Positions 8,813 to 16,598 of a stretch of DNA of 64,000 nt are shown piece by piece (the stretch's first letter is position 1; every line of letters begins with the position of its first letter). Under the pieces are notes generated by a model. The model searched no databases, was not told the DNA's origin, and worked only from the letters and a program-made list of their open reading frames with translations. The position numbers and the translations under genes were made by a program. This DNA comes from Lysobacter sp. cf310 (GTDB lineage: Bacteria; Pseudomonadota; Gammaproteobacteria; Xanthomonadales; Xanthomonadaceae), in contig NZ_FOSS01000001.1 of the NCBI RefSeq assembly GCF_900114355.1, positions 186,001 to 250,000 of the forward strand. The letters are read 5' to 3'.

Positions 8813-9058
8813 CCCTGTATCCCCTTTAGGTTCGAATCGTGGGTCGGGTCCCAGTGGACCCGTATCGCCGACGCTCCAGCACAGAGACGAGAACCAGGGC
8901 AAAAACCGGACACCCATCACAAAACAATTGTTGTGCCGCCCCCTCCGGATCGAGGCCGCCACGCGTCACGACTAGCCGCGTTGCGGCGCCGGCACGGTTG
9001 CAACCGTCGCCGCACAGGCGATAAGACCAGGCGAGCGCACCGGCCCCGGCCCGGAAAC
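8813..9058. other. Upstream region of paralogue 2
   Basis: This gap holds the leader shared with paralogue 1, then an AT-richer patch at 8911-8938 with aaaacaattgttgtgcc. A related core (caattgttatgcc) stands upstream of paralogue 3 at 10228-10240. No gene was recognised. Confidence 0.5.
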
Positions 9059-9089
9059 GCAAAAGGCCCGCACGAGGCGGGCCTTTTGC
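9059..9089 (-). terminator. Terminator hairpin after paralogue 3
   Basis: The stem gcaaaaggcccgc / gcgggccttttgc lies about 30 bases after the stop of the 9120-10124 gene on the minus strand, with the T-tract built into the 3' arm. Confidence 0.75.
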
Positions 9090-9119
9090 CTGTATCGCGC
9101 GCAAGCGCGCCGTAACCGG

Positions 9120-10124
9120 TCAGCGTCCTGGCAGACGGCAGCACTCGGCGTAAACGGTCACCTGCATCGCGGTCGGGCTTTCGTTGGCGAACACGCACTG
9201 ATGCAGCGTTCCGTTGGGGTAGGACGCGACCACTCGGCCGGCCGTGCCCGCGGCCTGGCAGTAGCCGCCGGTCTTGGTGTAGCCGGCCGGACAGCTGGGC
9301 GAGGTACCGGTGAACGAAGCGCTGCCGTTCATGGTGCTGATGGTCTGCACCGTCGTGCATTGCAAGGCAGTCGGCGTAGGCGCTATGAAATAACCCACGA
9401 TGTCGGCCACCAAGTGCGTCTGCGCGAATGAGTAGACGGTCATGTCGCTGGCGGCGGCGCTGGCGTCCAGCGTGACCACGGCCAAGTTGCTGACCACGTC
9501 GCCACCGGCGTAGTTCACGTTCGACGCCAGCGGGCGCACGCCTTGATAGGGATAGGCGGTGATATAACCCGCCGCGCCGGGCGTGACCACGGCGAAGTTG
9601 ATCATCGCCGCGCCGATCGCGCCGACCGAGCCGGCGCCATTGCAGTTGCTGGCGCTGCCGCCCTGGAAGCTGTAGTCGGCGACCGAGGACACGTCGAAAT
9701 CGCGCGTGCTGTTGGCCAGGATCGGGCCGCCGGCGAGGCGGGTGTCGAAGATCCGGCAAGGCGCGATCGGCACGAAGGTGAGGTCGGCGGCCAGGTTGCC
9801 GATCGCGCTCGGCACGACCTGGCCGTTCGCGGCGGCCTTGCCCAGCAGGGCATCGTTCATGGCGTCGAAATCGCGCGCGTCGGCGGCACGCTGCAGCGCG
9901 TTCATCGGCGACTTGGCGAAGATCGGTCCCATCTGACGCGCCCAGACGTTCATGTCGGCACGGTAGGCCTCCTGCACGTGCGGGCCCCACTTGCGCACGA
10001 TCTGATAGACCAGCTGGCCGCGCGGCGAATAAGCCGCGGCGTCGGCGCTGCGGACGTAGCCTGCGGCCAGCAGCAGGGGCGCGGCCATGGCCAGGGCGGC
10101 CAGGGTAAGCAAGGATTTCTTCAT
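9120..10124 (-). CDS. Secreted protein of unknown function, paralogue 3 of 3
   Basis: This is a 334-residue secreted protein, the most diverged of the three tandem copies. The signal peptide is MKKSLLTLAALAMAAPLLLA. Conserved blocks include WGPHVQEAYRADM, MNALQRAADARDFDAMN, FVPIAPCRIFDTR, YSFQGGSASNCNGAGS, SNVNYAGGDVVSNL and DIVGYF. The tail (CPAGYTKTGGYC, SYPNGTLHQC, ECCRLPGR) is closer to that of paralogue 2 than to paralogue 1, suggesting that copies 2 and 3 keep the ancestral tail and copy 1 has drifted. Its leader is not the one shared by copies 1 and 2. The function is unknown. Confidence 0.8.
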   Translation of the reverse strand: MKKSLLTLAALAMAAPLLLAAGYVRSADAAAYSPRGQLVYQIVRKWGPHVQEAYRADMNVWARQMGPIFAKSPMNALQRAADARDFDAMNDALLGKAAANGQVVPSAIGNLAADLTFVPIAPCRIFDTRLAGGPILANSTRDFDVSSVADYSFQGGSASNCNGAGSVGAIGAAMINFAVVTPGAAGYITAYPYQGVRPLASNVNYAGGDVVSNLAVVTLDASAAASDMTVYSFAQTHLVADIVGYFIAPTPTALQCTTVQTISTMNGSASFTGTSPSCPAGYTKTGGYCQAAGTAGRVVASYPNGTLHQCVFANESPTAMQVTVYAECCRLPGR

Positions 10125-10437
10125 AGGGTTCCCTCTGGCGCGGCGCGCAGGGGGAAACCGCCGTGGCTCCCTGCCCGGTGCCGCGGGTTAGTCGGCGTCC
10201 GGCGCCAGAGTATGCCGAGAACCGCGCAATTGTTATGCCGAAGCTGGCGACGCGCCGATTCCCCGGGCCCTTGCCCGGGCGGGCGCAGGGCCGCACACGC
10301 AACGCAGCCGGGCGCGCGGCCCCGCCATGACCTTCGACACCCCCTTGTGAGGCCGAAGGGGTCTATTGTCCTGCCACGCCCCGACCGGGGCGGTTTCCAT
10401 TGCCCTACTCCCAAACGCCGCCAGGCCGGAGCCCGCT
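10125..10437. other. Intergenic region between paralogue 3 and the first M13 peptidase
   Basis: This 313-base gap is divergent, so it should hold promoters for both genes. The stretch cgcaattgttatgccg (10225-10240) resembles the AT-rich element upstream of paralogue 2. Several open frames cross it on both strands, but they are shadows of neighbouring genes. Confidence 0.4.
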
Positions 10438-12546
10438 GTGACCTTGAAGAAACCCCAAATTCTGCTGCTGACCCTCGCCATCACCACCGCGATGGTCGCC
10501 TGCACCAAGAAGGACGAAGCCGCGCCGCCGGCCGCCGACGCCGCCAAGCCGACCGCCGACGCCGGCGCGGTGAAGATCGACGACAGCAAGCTGCCGGGCG
10601 TGAACCGCTTCCAGGTCGCCGACCTCGATACCACCAAGGACGCGTGCACCGACTTCGGCGGCTACGTCAACGGCAAGTGGCTGGCCGCCAACGCCATCCC
10701 GGGCGACCGCACCTCCTGGGGCGCGTTCGAAATGCTCGACGAGCGCTCCACCGCGGTGCAGAAGCAGCTCGCCGAGAAGGCCGCCGAGCTGCCCAACGCC
10801 ACCGGCGTGGACAAGATCGTCGGCGACTTCTACGCCAGCGGCATGGACGCGGCCAAGATCAACTCGCAGGGCATCAACCCGATCAAGGGCGACCTCGACG
10901 CGATCGCCAAGCTCGAGAACAAGGACCAGATCGCCGACTACCTGCGCGCCACCGCCGCCAAGGGCCAGAACGTGCTGTTCGGCTTCGGCGCCGAGGCCGA
11001 CTTCAAGGATTCCAAGAACAACATCGCCTACGCCTCGCAGGGCGGCCTGGGCCTGCCGGATCCGACCTATTACACGGCGGCCGACAAGAAGGAAAAGCTG
11101 GACGCCTACGAGAAGCACATCGGCAACGTGCTGCAGCTCAGCGGCGTGGCCGCGGCCGACGCCGCCAAGCAGGCCAAGGACGTGATCGCGTTCGAAACCC
11201 GCCTGGCCAAGGTCTCCAAGACCAGCGAGCAGCTCTCGCGCGACGCCAGCCTGTACTACAACCCGGTCAGCCTGGCCGATGCCGACAAGCTGACCCCGAA
11301 CTTCCCCTGGACCAAGTTCTTCGAGTCGCAGGGCGTGCCCGCGCAGAAGATGTTCTCGCTGGCGATGCCGGCGTTCCATCAGGAAGTCAGCAAGATGCTG
11401 GCCGACGTGCCGGCCGCGCAGTGGCAGAGCTACCTGCGCTTCCACACCGTCGACAGCGCCTCGCCGTATCTGTCGGACGACTTCGTCAAGGAGAACTTCG
11501 AGTTCTACCGCAAGACCCTGCGCGGCCAGACCGAGCTGAAGGAGCGCAGCAAGCGCGTGCTCGACACCGTCGAGGAGCAGGTCGGCGAGGCCCTGGGCCA
11601 GATGTACGTCAAGGTCGCCTTCACGCCCGAATCCAAGGCGCGCATGGAGACCCTGGTCAAGAACCTCAGCGAGGCGCTCAAGGTCCGCATCGAGAAGCTG
11701 GACTGGATGAGCCCGGAGACCAAGAAGAAGGCGATGGACAAGTGGGCCGCCTTCACGCCCAAGATCGGCTACCCCGACAAGTGGCGCGAGTGGGCCGGCC
11801 TGCAGACCAACCGCGACAGCTACTACGGCAACGTGATGGCCGCGACCGAGTTCAACTACAAGTGGAACCTGGGCAAGGTCGGCAAGCCGGTCGATCGCAC
11901 CGAATGGGGCATGCCGCCGCAGATGGTCAACGCCTATTACAACCCGCTGCAGAACGAGATCGTGTTCCCGGCCGCGATCCTGCAGCCGCCGTTCTTCGAC
12001 CCGAACGCCGACGACGCCACCAACTACGGCGGCATCGGCGCGGTGATCGGCCACGAGATGACCCACGGTTACGACGATCAGGGCAGCCGCTTCGGCGCGA
12101 CCGGCAACTTCGAGAACTGGTGGCAGCCGGCCGACGCCAAGGGCTTCAGCGGCCGTACCGACAAGCTGATCGCCCAGTTCAACGGCTACGAAGCCGCGCC
12201 GGGCGCCAAGGTCAACGGCAAGCTGACCCTGGGCGAGAACATCGCCGATCTGGGCGGCCTGGCCACGGCCTACGACGCGATGGTCAAGGCCACCGCCGGC
12301 CAGCCGGACCCGAAGACCGACGGCCTGACCCGCGACCAGCGCTTCTTCCTCAACTGGGGCACCGTGTGGCGCCGCAACTTCAAGCCCGAAGAGCTGAAGG
12401 TGCGTCTGGCCACCGACCCGCACGCGCCGGCCAACTTCCGCGCGATCGGCGCGCCGTCGAACCTGCCGGCCTTCGCCGCGGCGTTCTCGTGCAAGCCGGG
12501 CCAGCCGATGGTGCGTGAAGGCGACAAGCAGGTCGTGATCTGGTGA
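10438..12546 (+). CDS. M13 family zinc metallopeptidase, lipoprotein
   Basis: This is a 702-residue PepO/neprilysin-like endopeptidase predicted to sit in the periplasm or at the outer membrane. A GTG start at 10438 is chosen because a lipoprotein signal follows at once (KKPQILLLTLAITTAMVAC, Cys as lipidated residue). The zinc motif HEMTH is at about residues 539-543, and the second signature ENIADLGG, which supplies the Glu ligand, starts at about residue 600. NAYYNPLQNEIVFPAAILQ is the usual substrate-binding block. It ends in the hydrophobic tail VVIW with a preceding CKPGQPM, as in the family. It is followed by a strong terminator, so it is probably monocistronic although a paralogue lies next. 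Confidence 0.93.
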   Translation: MTLKKPQILLLTLAITTAMVACTKKDEAAPPAADAAKPTADAGAVKIDDSKLPGVNRFQVADLDTTKDACTDFGGYVNGKWLAANAIPGDRTSWGAFEMLDERSTAVQKQLAEKAAELPNATGVDKIVGDFYASGMDAAKINSQGINPIKGDLDAIAKLENKDQIADYLRATAAKGQNVLFGFGAEADFKDSKNNIAYASQGGLGLPDPTYYTAADKKEKLDAYEKHIGNVLQLSGVAAADAAKQAKDVIAFETRLAKVSKTSEQLSRDASLYYNPVSLADADKLTPNFPWTKFFESQGVPAQKMFSLAMPAFHQEVSKMLADVPAAQWQSYLRFHTVDSASPYLSDDFVKENFEFYRKTLRGQTELKERSKRVLDTVEEQVGEALGQMYVKVAFTPESKARMETLVKNLSEALKVRIEKLDWMSPETKKKAMDKWAAFTPKIGYPDKWREWAGLQTNRDSYYGNVMAATEFNYKWNLGKVGKPVDRTEWGMPPQMVNAYYNPLQNEIVFPAAILQPPFFDPNADDATNYGGIGAVIGHEMTHGYDDQGSRFGATGNFENWWQPADAKGFSGRTDKLIAQFNGYEAAPGAKVNGKLTLGENIADLGGLATAYDAMVKATAGQPDPKTDGLTRDQRFFLNWGTVWRRNFKPEELKVRLATDPHAPANFRAIGAPSNLPAFAAAFSCKPGQPMVREGDKQVVIW

Positions 12547-12608
12547 TGAAACCCGGCGCCGCCGTCCGCGGCGGCGCCGACAGGCGTTACTTGCCCTCGT
12601 CGGCAGGC

Positions 12609-12642
12609 GCGAAGGCCCGGGTTTCCCGGGCCTTCGCTTTTG
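12609..12642 (+). terminator. Rho-independent terminator after first M13 peptidase gene
   Basis: The stem gcgaaggcccggg / cccgggccttcgc has a 3-base loop and is followed by tttt. Confidence 0.8.
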
Positions 12643-12722
12643 CGTCCCGTCTGAACGCGCACCGGCCGGCGCCATCTTCCGCAACCGCGAAACCCGTTCA
12701 TAGGCAAGCGCCGGGCGCTTGT

Positions 12723-12728
12723 TAAACT
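12723..12728 (+). promoter_or_regulatory. Possible -10 box upstream of second M13 gene
   Basis: The hexamer taaact occurs in gttaaactgg, 28 bases before the ATG at 12756. The same taaact hexamer appears upstream of suhB (24727) and of the aminotransferase (37010). No good -35 box was found here, so support is weak. Confidence 0.3.
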
Positions 12729-12755
12729 GGCCCGATCACCAGGACGGAATCCGCG

Positions 12756-14777
12756 ATGACGACCCTACGCCCGCTTAGCTGCGCCCTCGCCCTCAGCCTG
12801 ATCGCCGGCCTGGCCCTACCGACCGCCGACGCCGCCAAGAAGAAGCGGGCACCCGCCGCCAAGCCCAAGGCCGCCGCCGTCGCCACCGCCTGCACCGACT
12901 TCTACGCCAACGCCAATGCCGACTGGCTGCGCGGCAACCCGCTGCCCTCCGGCGCCGGCTCGGTCTCGGCCCTGGAACAGCTGGACGCGCGCACCCGCCA
13001 GCAGACCCTGGACCTGCTCAACGGCGCCATGACCGCGCCGCAGGGCAATGTGCAGAAGCTGCTCGGCGACTTCTGGGCCAGCGGCCTGGATGAGGCCGCG
13101 GTCGAGCGCGACGGCGCCCAGCCGATCGCGCCGCTGCTGTCGCGCATCGCCGCGATCAAGAAGGCCAAGGACATCCCGGCCTCGATCGCCGCCCTGCACC
13201 AGGTCGGCATCCCGGTCGCGTTCAACTTCGCCGCCGACGTCGATCTGCAGGACCTCAACCGCCACATCGGCTACTTCGGCCAGGGCGGCCTGGGCCTGCC
13301 CGACCCGGCCTACTACACCCGCAGCGACGCCGAAACGCGCCAGCTGCTGGGCTACTACAACAACTACGTGCAGAAGATCCTGGCCCTGACCGGCACGCCG
13401 CAGGCCCAGCTGGCGGCCGAGTCGCAGCTGGTGATCGATCTGGAAACCCGGATCGCGCGCGCCTCGCAGTCGCTGCCGGAGCTGCGCCAGCTGCGCAGCC
13501 ACTACGCCCCGGTGCAGGTCTCGGCGCTGGCCAAGCAGTACAAGCGCCTGCAGTTGGGCGACTTCCTCAAGGCCCAGGGCGTCAAGGACGACAGCGTGTC
13601 GATCGGCAACGCCAAGCTGTTCACCGAACTCGACAACCTGGTCGGCACGCTCAAGCCCGAGCAGTGGAAGGTCTACCTGCGCTGGCGCGTCGGCGACTCG
13701 ATGGCGCCCTACCTGGCCAAGCCCTTCCGCGACGCCCAGTACGACTTCCACGGCCGCATCCTGCGCGGCAGCGCGCCGCCGTCGCGCCAGCAGGCCGTGC
13801 TGAACGCGATGAACCTGGCCGCCGGCCCGATGATCGGCCGCGAGTACGCCGCCAAGTACCTGCCCGCCGCCACCGACAAGCGCGCCGAGGAAATCGCGTC
13901 GCAGGTGCTGGCGACCCTGGGCAAGGCGATCGACGCCGAAACCCGCTACAGCGAAGCGGCCAAGGCCGAGGCGCGCGCCAAGCTGGCCAAGCTCAAGATC
14001 GAAGTCGGCACCCCGCACCGCGACCTCGACTACTCGGTGCAGCCGATGGGCCGCGGCAGCTTCGGCAGCAACATGCTGATCGCCTCGACCTGGCGCCATC
14101 GCGAGGAAATGAAGCGCATCGGCCGCGGCAACGCCGACCGCCGCTGGGACGTGCTGCCGCAGGATCCGGCCCTGGCCTACGACATCGCCCAGAACCGCCT
14201 GATCGTGACCGCCGCGGTGCTGCAGGCGCCGGTGCTGGACATGAGCAAGGACGCCGCCTCGCAGTACGGCTCCTTCGGCGCCCTGGTCGGTCACGAACTC
14301 AGCCACGGCTTCGACAGCCGCGGCCGCCTGGTCAACGCCAATCAGGAAGTGCGCGATTGGTGGACCCCCACCGAGACCGCGGCCTGGGAAGCGCTGGGCA
14401 ACCGCGTCGCCGCCCAGTACGGCGCTTACGAATACCCCGGCCTGAAGGGCGTGAAGGTCAACGGTCAGCAGACCCGCGACGAAAACATCGCCGACATCGC
14501 CGGCGTCGAATTGGCCTGGAAGACCTTCCGTAGCGAAGTGCCGACCCCGTCCAAGGACGCCGACCAGGCCTTCTATCGCGCCTGGGCCGGGCTGTGGGCG
14601 CAACAGGCCAGCACCGAGGTCGCCACCCAGCGCGCATCCACCAGCGTGCACGCGCCGGGCCAGTGGCGCACCAACGGCCCGCTGTTCAACCAGCCCAGCT
14701 TCGGCGAAGCCTACACCTGCAAGGCCGGCCAGCCGATGCAGGCCAAGCCGGAACAGCGGATCACGATTTTCCCGTGA
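12756..14777 (+). CDS. M13 family zinc metallopeptidase, second copy
   Basis: This is a 673-residue exported peptidase paralogous to the upstream gene. It has a cleavable signal peptide (LSCALALSLIAGLALPTADA) rather than a lipobox, then a basic Ala/Lys/Pro stretch before the catalytic region. The zinc site HELSH is at about residues 513-517 and ENIADIAG starts at about residue 576. Differences from the first copy include IADIAGVELAW in place of IADLGGLATAY and a poorly conserved middle, so the substrate pocket probably differs. It likely degrades or processes peptides in the periplasm or outside the cell. A terminator follows. Confidence 0.92.
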   Translation: MTTLRPLSCALALSLIAGLALPTADAAKKKRAPAAKPKAAAVATACTDFYANANADWLRGNPLPSGAGSVSALEQLDARTRQQTLDLLNGAMTAPQGNVQKLLGDFWASGLDEAAVERDGAQPIAPLLSRIAAIKKAKDIPASIAALHQVGIPVAFNFAADVDLQDLNRHIGYFGQGGLGLPDPAYYTRSDAETRQLLGYYNNYVQKILALTGTPQAQLAAESQLVIDLETRIARASQSLPELRQLRSHYAPVQVSALAKQYKRLQLGDFLKAQGVKDDSVSIGNAKLFTELDNLVGTLKPEQWKVYLRWRVGDSMAPYLAKPFRDAQYDFHGRILRGSAPPSRQQAVLNAMNLAAGPMIGREYAAKYLPAATDKRAEEIASQVLATLGKAIDAETRYSEAAKAEARAKLAKLKIEVGTPHRDLDYSVQPMGRGSFGSNMLIASTWRHREEMKRIGRGNADRRWDVLPQDPALAYDIAQNRLIVTAAVLQAPVLDMSKDAASQYGSFGALVGHELSHGFDSRGRLVNANQEVRDWWTPTETAAWEALGNRVAAQYGAYEYPGLKGVKVNGQQTRDENIADIAGVELAWKTFRSEVPTPSKDADQAFYRAWAGLWAQQASTEVATQRASTSVHAPGQWRTNGPLFNQPSFGEAYTCKAGQPMQAKPEQRITIFP

Positions 14778-14792
14778 TCGCCCGCGGCGGGT

Positions 14793-14825
14793 AAAAAAAA
14801 CGGCGCGGATTCCGCGCCGTTTTTG
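14793..14825. terminator. Bidirectional terminator between M13 and rhomboid genes
   Basis: The inverted repeat aacggcgcgga / tccgcgccgtt is flanked by an A-run on the left and a T-run on the right, so it can end transcription from both convergent genes. Confidence 0.85.
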
Positions 14826-14843
14826 TTGGTGCCGACCGCGCGG

Positions 14844-15500
14844 CTAACGCACCAGGCGCGGCCGCGGCGGCTTCGGACGCCCGAACGGCGGCTGCCCGCG
14901 CCAGTAGCGGATCAGCAGCCAGCCGAACAGCATGCCGCCCAAGTGAGCGAAGTGGGCCACGCCGGGTTGCTGCCCGGTGATCCCCAGCAGCAGTTCGACC
15001 ACGCCGTAGATGATCACCAGCGTGCGCGCCTTCATCGGGATCGGCGGAATCAGCAGCATCACGCGCTGGTTCGGGAACAGCAGGCCATAGGCCAGCAGCA
15101 GGCCGAAGATGCCGCCGGACGCGCCCAGGGTCGGATAGGCCTCGCCGCCTTGCGACATGTTCCAGAAGCCGACCGCGAGCTGGCACAGCGCCGCGCCCAC
15201 CACGCACACCAGGTAGTAGCTCAGGTAACGGCGCGGTCCCCACACATGCTCGATCTGCGCGCCGAACATCAGCAGCGTGAGCATGTTGAACAGCAGGTGC
15301 GCGAAGCCGCCATGCAGGAAGGCGTACGTCAGCACTTGCCACGGCATGAAACCGTAGCCTGCGTACGGGTCGCTCTCCGCGCCGGGCGGCCAGAGCATGA
15401 AGGGGTAGAACGTGGCGTCGCCGAGCGCGAACTGCAACAGGAACATCAGGCCGTTGGCGATCAACAAGGCCTTGGTGACGGGCGGCAAATTGGAGAACAT
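14844..15500 (-). CDS. Rhomboid-family intramembrane serine protease
   Basis: This 218-residue protein has six predicted membrane helices. The catalytic dyad is visible: Ser128 in GASGG and His186 in AHLGG. The oxyanion-region residues FLHGGFAHLLFN (about 62-73) are also present. It should cleave membrane proteins within or next to their transmembrane segments. It lacks an extra N-terminal cytoplasmic domain such as that of E. coli GlpG. It is convergent with the M13 gene and divergent from nothing obvious; the next minus-strand gene upstream starts 415 bases away. Substrates are unknown. Confidence 0.93.
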   Translation of the reverse strand: MFSNLPPVTKALLIANGLMFLLQFALGDATFYPFMLWPPGAESDPYAGYGFMPWQVLTYAFLHGGFAHLLFNMLTLLMFGAQIEHVWGPRRYLSYYLVCVVGAALCQLAVGFWNMSQGGEAYPTLGASGGIFGLLLAYGLLFPNQRVMLLIPPIPMKARTLVIIYGVVELLLGITGQQPGVAHFAHLGGMLFGWLLIRYWRGQPPFGRPKPPRPRLVR

Positions 15501-15579
15501 CGGTACTCCCGGGGGATGCGGCTATGGTAGCCGTTGCGCCCACGCACCGTCTTGAACGGCATGCGCGCGAACGCGCCGG

Positions 15580-15915
15580 TCAGTCCGGCGGCCCCCAGAT
15601 TTGGGCATCCAGCGTCGCGGCGGCGCGAACGCCGAGCACCCGCCCGCCTTCCACCCGCAGGCCCTCGCCGCGCAGGCGCTGGCATTGCTCGCGGTAGCCC
15701 TTGGAGCCTTCCGGCAGGGCGATCCGGCCGTCCGAGCGCAGCACGCGGTGCCAGGGCAGTTTGGGGTCGTCGTTCTGGCTGAGCAGGCGCGCGACCAGGC
15801 GCGCCCGCCCGGGCAGGCCGGCGCGACGGGCGACTTCGCCATAGCCAGCGACCTCGCCCTTGGGAATGGCGCGAATCGCGGCGAGGATGCGTTGGGCGGC
15901 GACCTCGGAGTCCAT
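15580..15915 (-). CDS. Alkyltransferase-like (ATL) DNA-binding protein
   Basis: This protein is about 111 residues and related to the C-terminal domain of O6-alkylguanine-DNA alkyltransferase. The active-site PCHRV motif reads PWHRV here (Trp at about residue 55), the hallmark of ATL proteins. These bind O6-alkylguanine without repairing it and hand it to nucleotide excision repair. The helix-turn-helix with an arginine finger region (GLPGRARLVARLL) and the family's N-terminal GEVAGYGEVAR are visible. The start is uncertain: MDSEV at 15915 fits the family best, while MLTLMDSEV at 15927 and a longer frame to 16068 are alternatives. None has a strong ribosome-binding site. Confidence 0.85.
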   Translation of the reverse strand: MDSEVAAQRILAAIRAIPKGEVAGYGEVARRAGLPGRARLVARLLSQNDDPKLPWHRVLRSDGRIALPEGSKGYREQCQRLRGEGLRVEGGRVLGVRAAATLDAQIWGPPD

Positions 15916-16116
15916 GAGGGTTAGCATAGAGCGTGTGTTAAGCCCTTTGCAGTGCTTCATCCGCCTGCCTGAGCCGCTGCGAGGCGCGGACCGCCGCCAA
16001 GGCGGGCCCCTGGCAAGGGCGGCAGGCCGCCTCGCGGCAATCCCGCGGGACAGTGCCGCAAAGGGCATGACGCGCTATCGAGTCGTACGAACAAAGAAGC
16101 CCGCAGGGAGCAGACC

Positions 16117-16524
16117 ATGAAATTCGAACAAATCCGCAAGCACCTTACCCAGTCCGGCTTCCACCTCACCCTGCACGACGACGGGGTGCTGTGCATCGAG
16201 CTGTCCTTGGAACAGGGCACGCGCCATCAGGCGATCTTCCTGTCCGAGTTGGAGGACGACGACCAGCGTCCGTTCCTGCGCGTGAGCACCGCGATCGCGC
16301 CCACCACCGGCCTGGACGCGCGCCGCGCCCTGATCTTCAACTGGCAAAGCCATGTCGGTTACCTCGCCATCGGCGACCTCGACGGCGTGCCCTATCTGCA
16401 GCTGTGCGAGAACCGTCCGCTGGAAGGCCTGGCCGCGTCCGAGATCGACCGCCTGGTGCTGGAGATCGGCGGCCTGGGCGACCGCATGGAGCGCATGCTG
16501 TCGGCCGACGGCGACCTGCTGTAG
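16117..16524 (+). CDS. Small YbjN/CesT-like protein of unknown function
   Basis: This is a 135-residue acidic cytoplasmic protein starting MKFEQIRKHL, preceded by a good agggag site. Its alternating alpha/beta pattern (short helix, FHLTLHDDGVLCIEL strands, then C-terminal helices with IDRLVLEIGGLGDRM) resembles the YbjN / type III secretion chaperone fold. Such proteins are often found without secretion genes. No secretion system is in the window, so a chaperone role for effectors is not supported. It ends at a terminator shared with the convergent phosphate transporter. Confidence 0.65.
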   Translation: MKFEQIRKHLTQSGFHLTLHDDGVLCIELSLEQGTRHQAIFLSELEDDDQRPFLRVSTAIAPTTGLDARRALIFNWQSHVGYLAIGDLDGVPYLQLCENRPLEGLAASEIDRLVLEIGGLGDRMERMLSADGDLL

Positions 16525-16548
16525 TTCCCTGTCCGCTATACCGTCCAA

Positions 16549-16579
16549 GAAAAAGCCCGCATCGCTGCGGGCTTTTTCG
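16549..16579. terminator. Bidirectional terminator between 16117 gene and pit
   Basis: The stem gaaaaagcccgc / gcgggctttttc has built-in A and T tracts and lies between convergent genes. Confidence 0.9.
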
Positions 16580-16598
16580 TTTCACCGATGCGCCGGCA

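Noticed and set aside
9543..12518. 991-codon open frame across paralogue 3 and the M13 gene
   Set aside because: It crosses two well-supported genes, and its sequence is Arg/Gln/Gly-biased shadow without motifs.
10405..12684. 759-codon antisense open frame over the first M13 gene
   Set aside because: It mirrors the codon pattern of a high-GC gene on the other strand and has no domain or ribosome-binding site.
12816..14651. 611-codon antisense open frame over the second M13 gene
   Set aside because: Shadow of GC-rich coding sequence; composition is abnormal for a protein.
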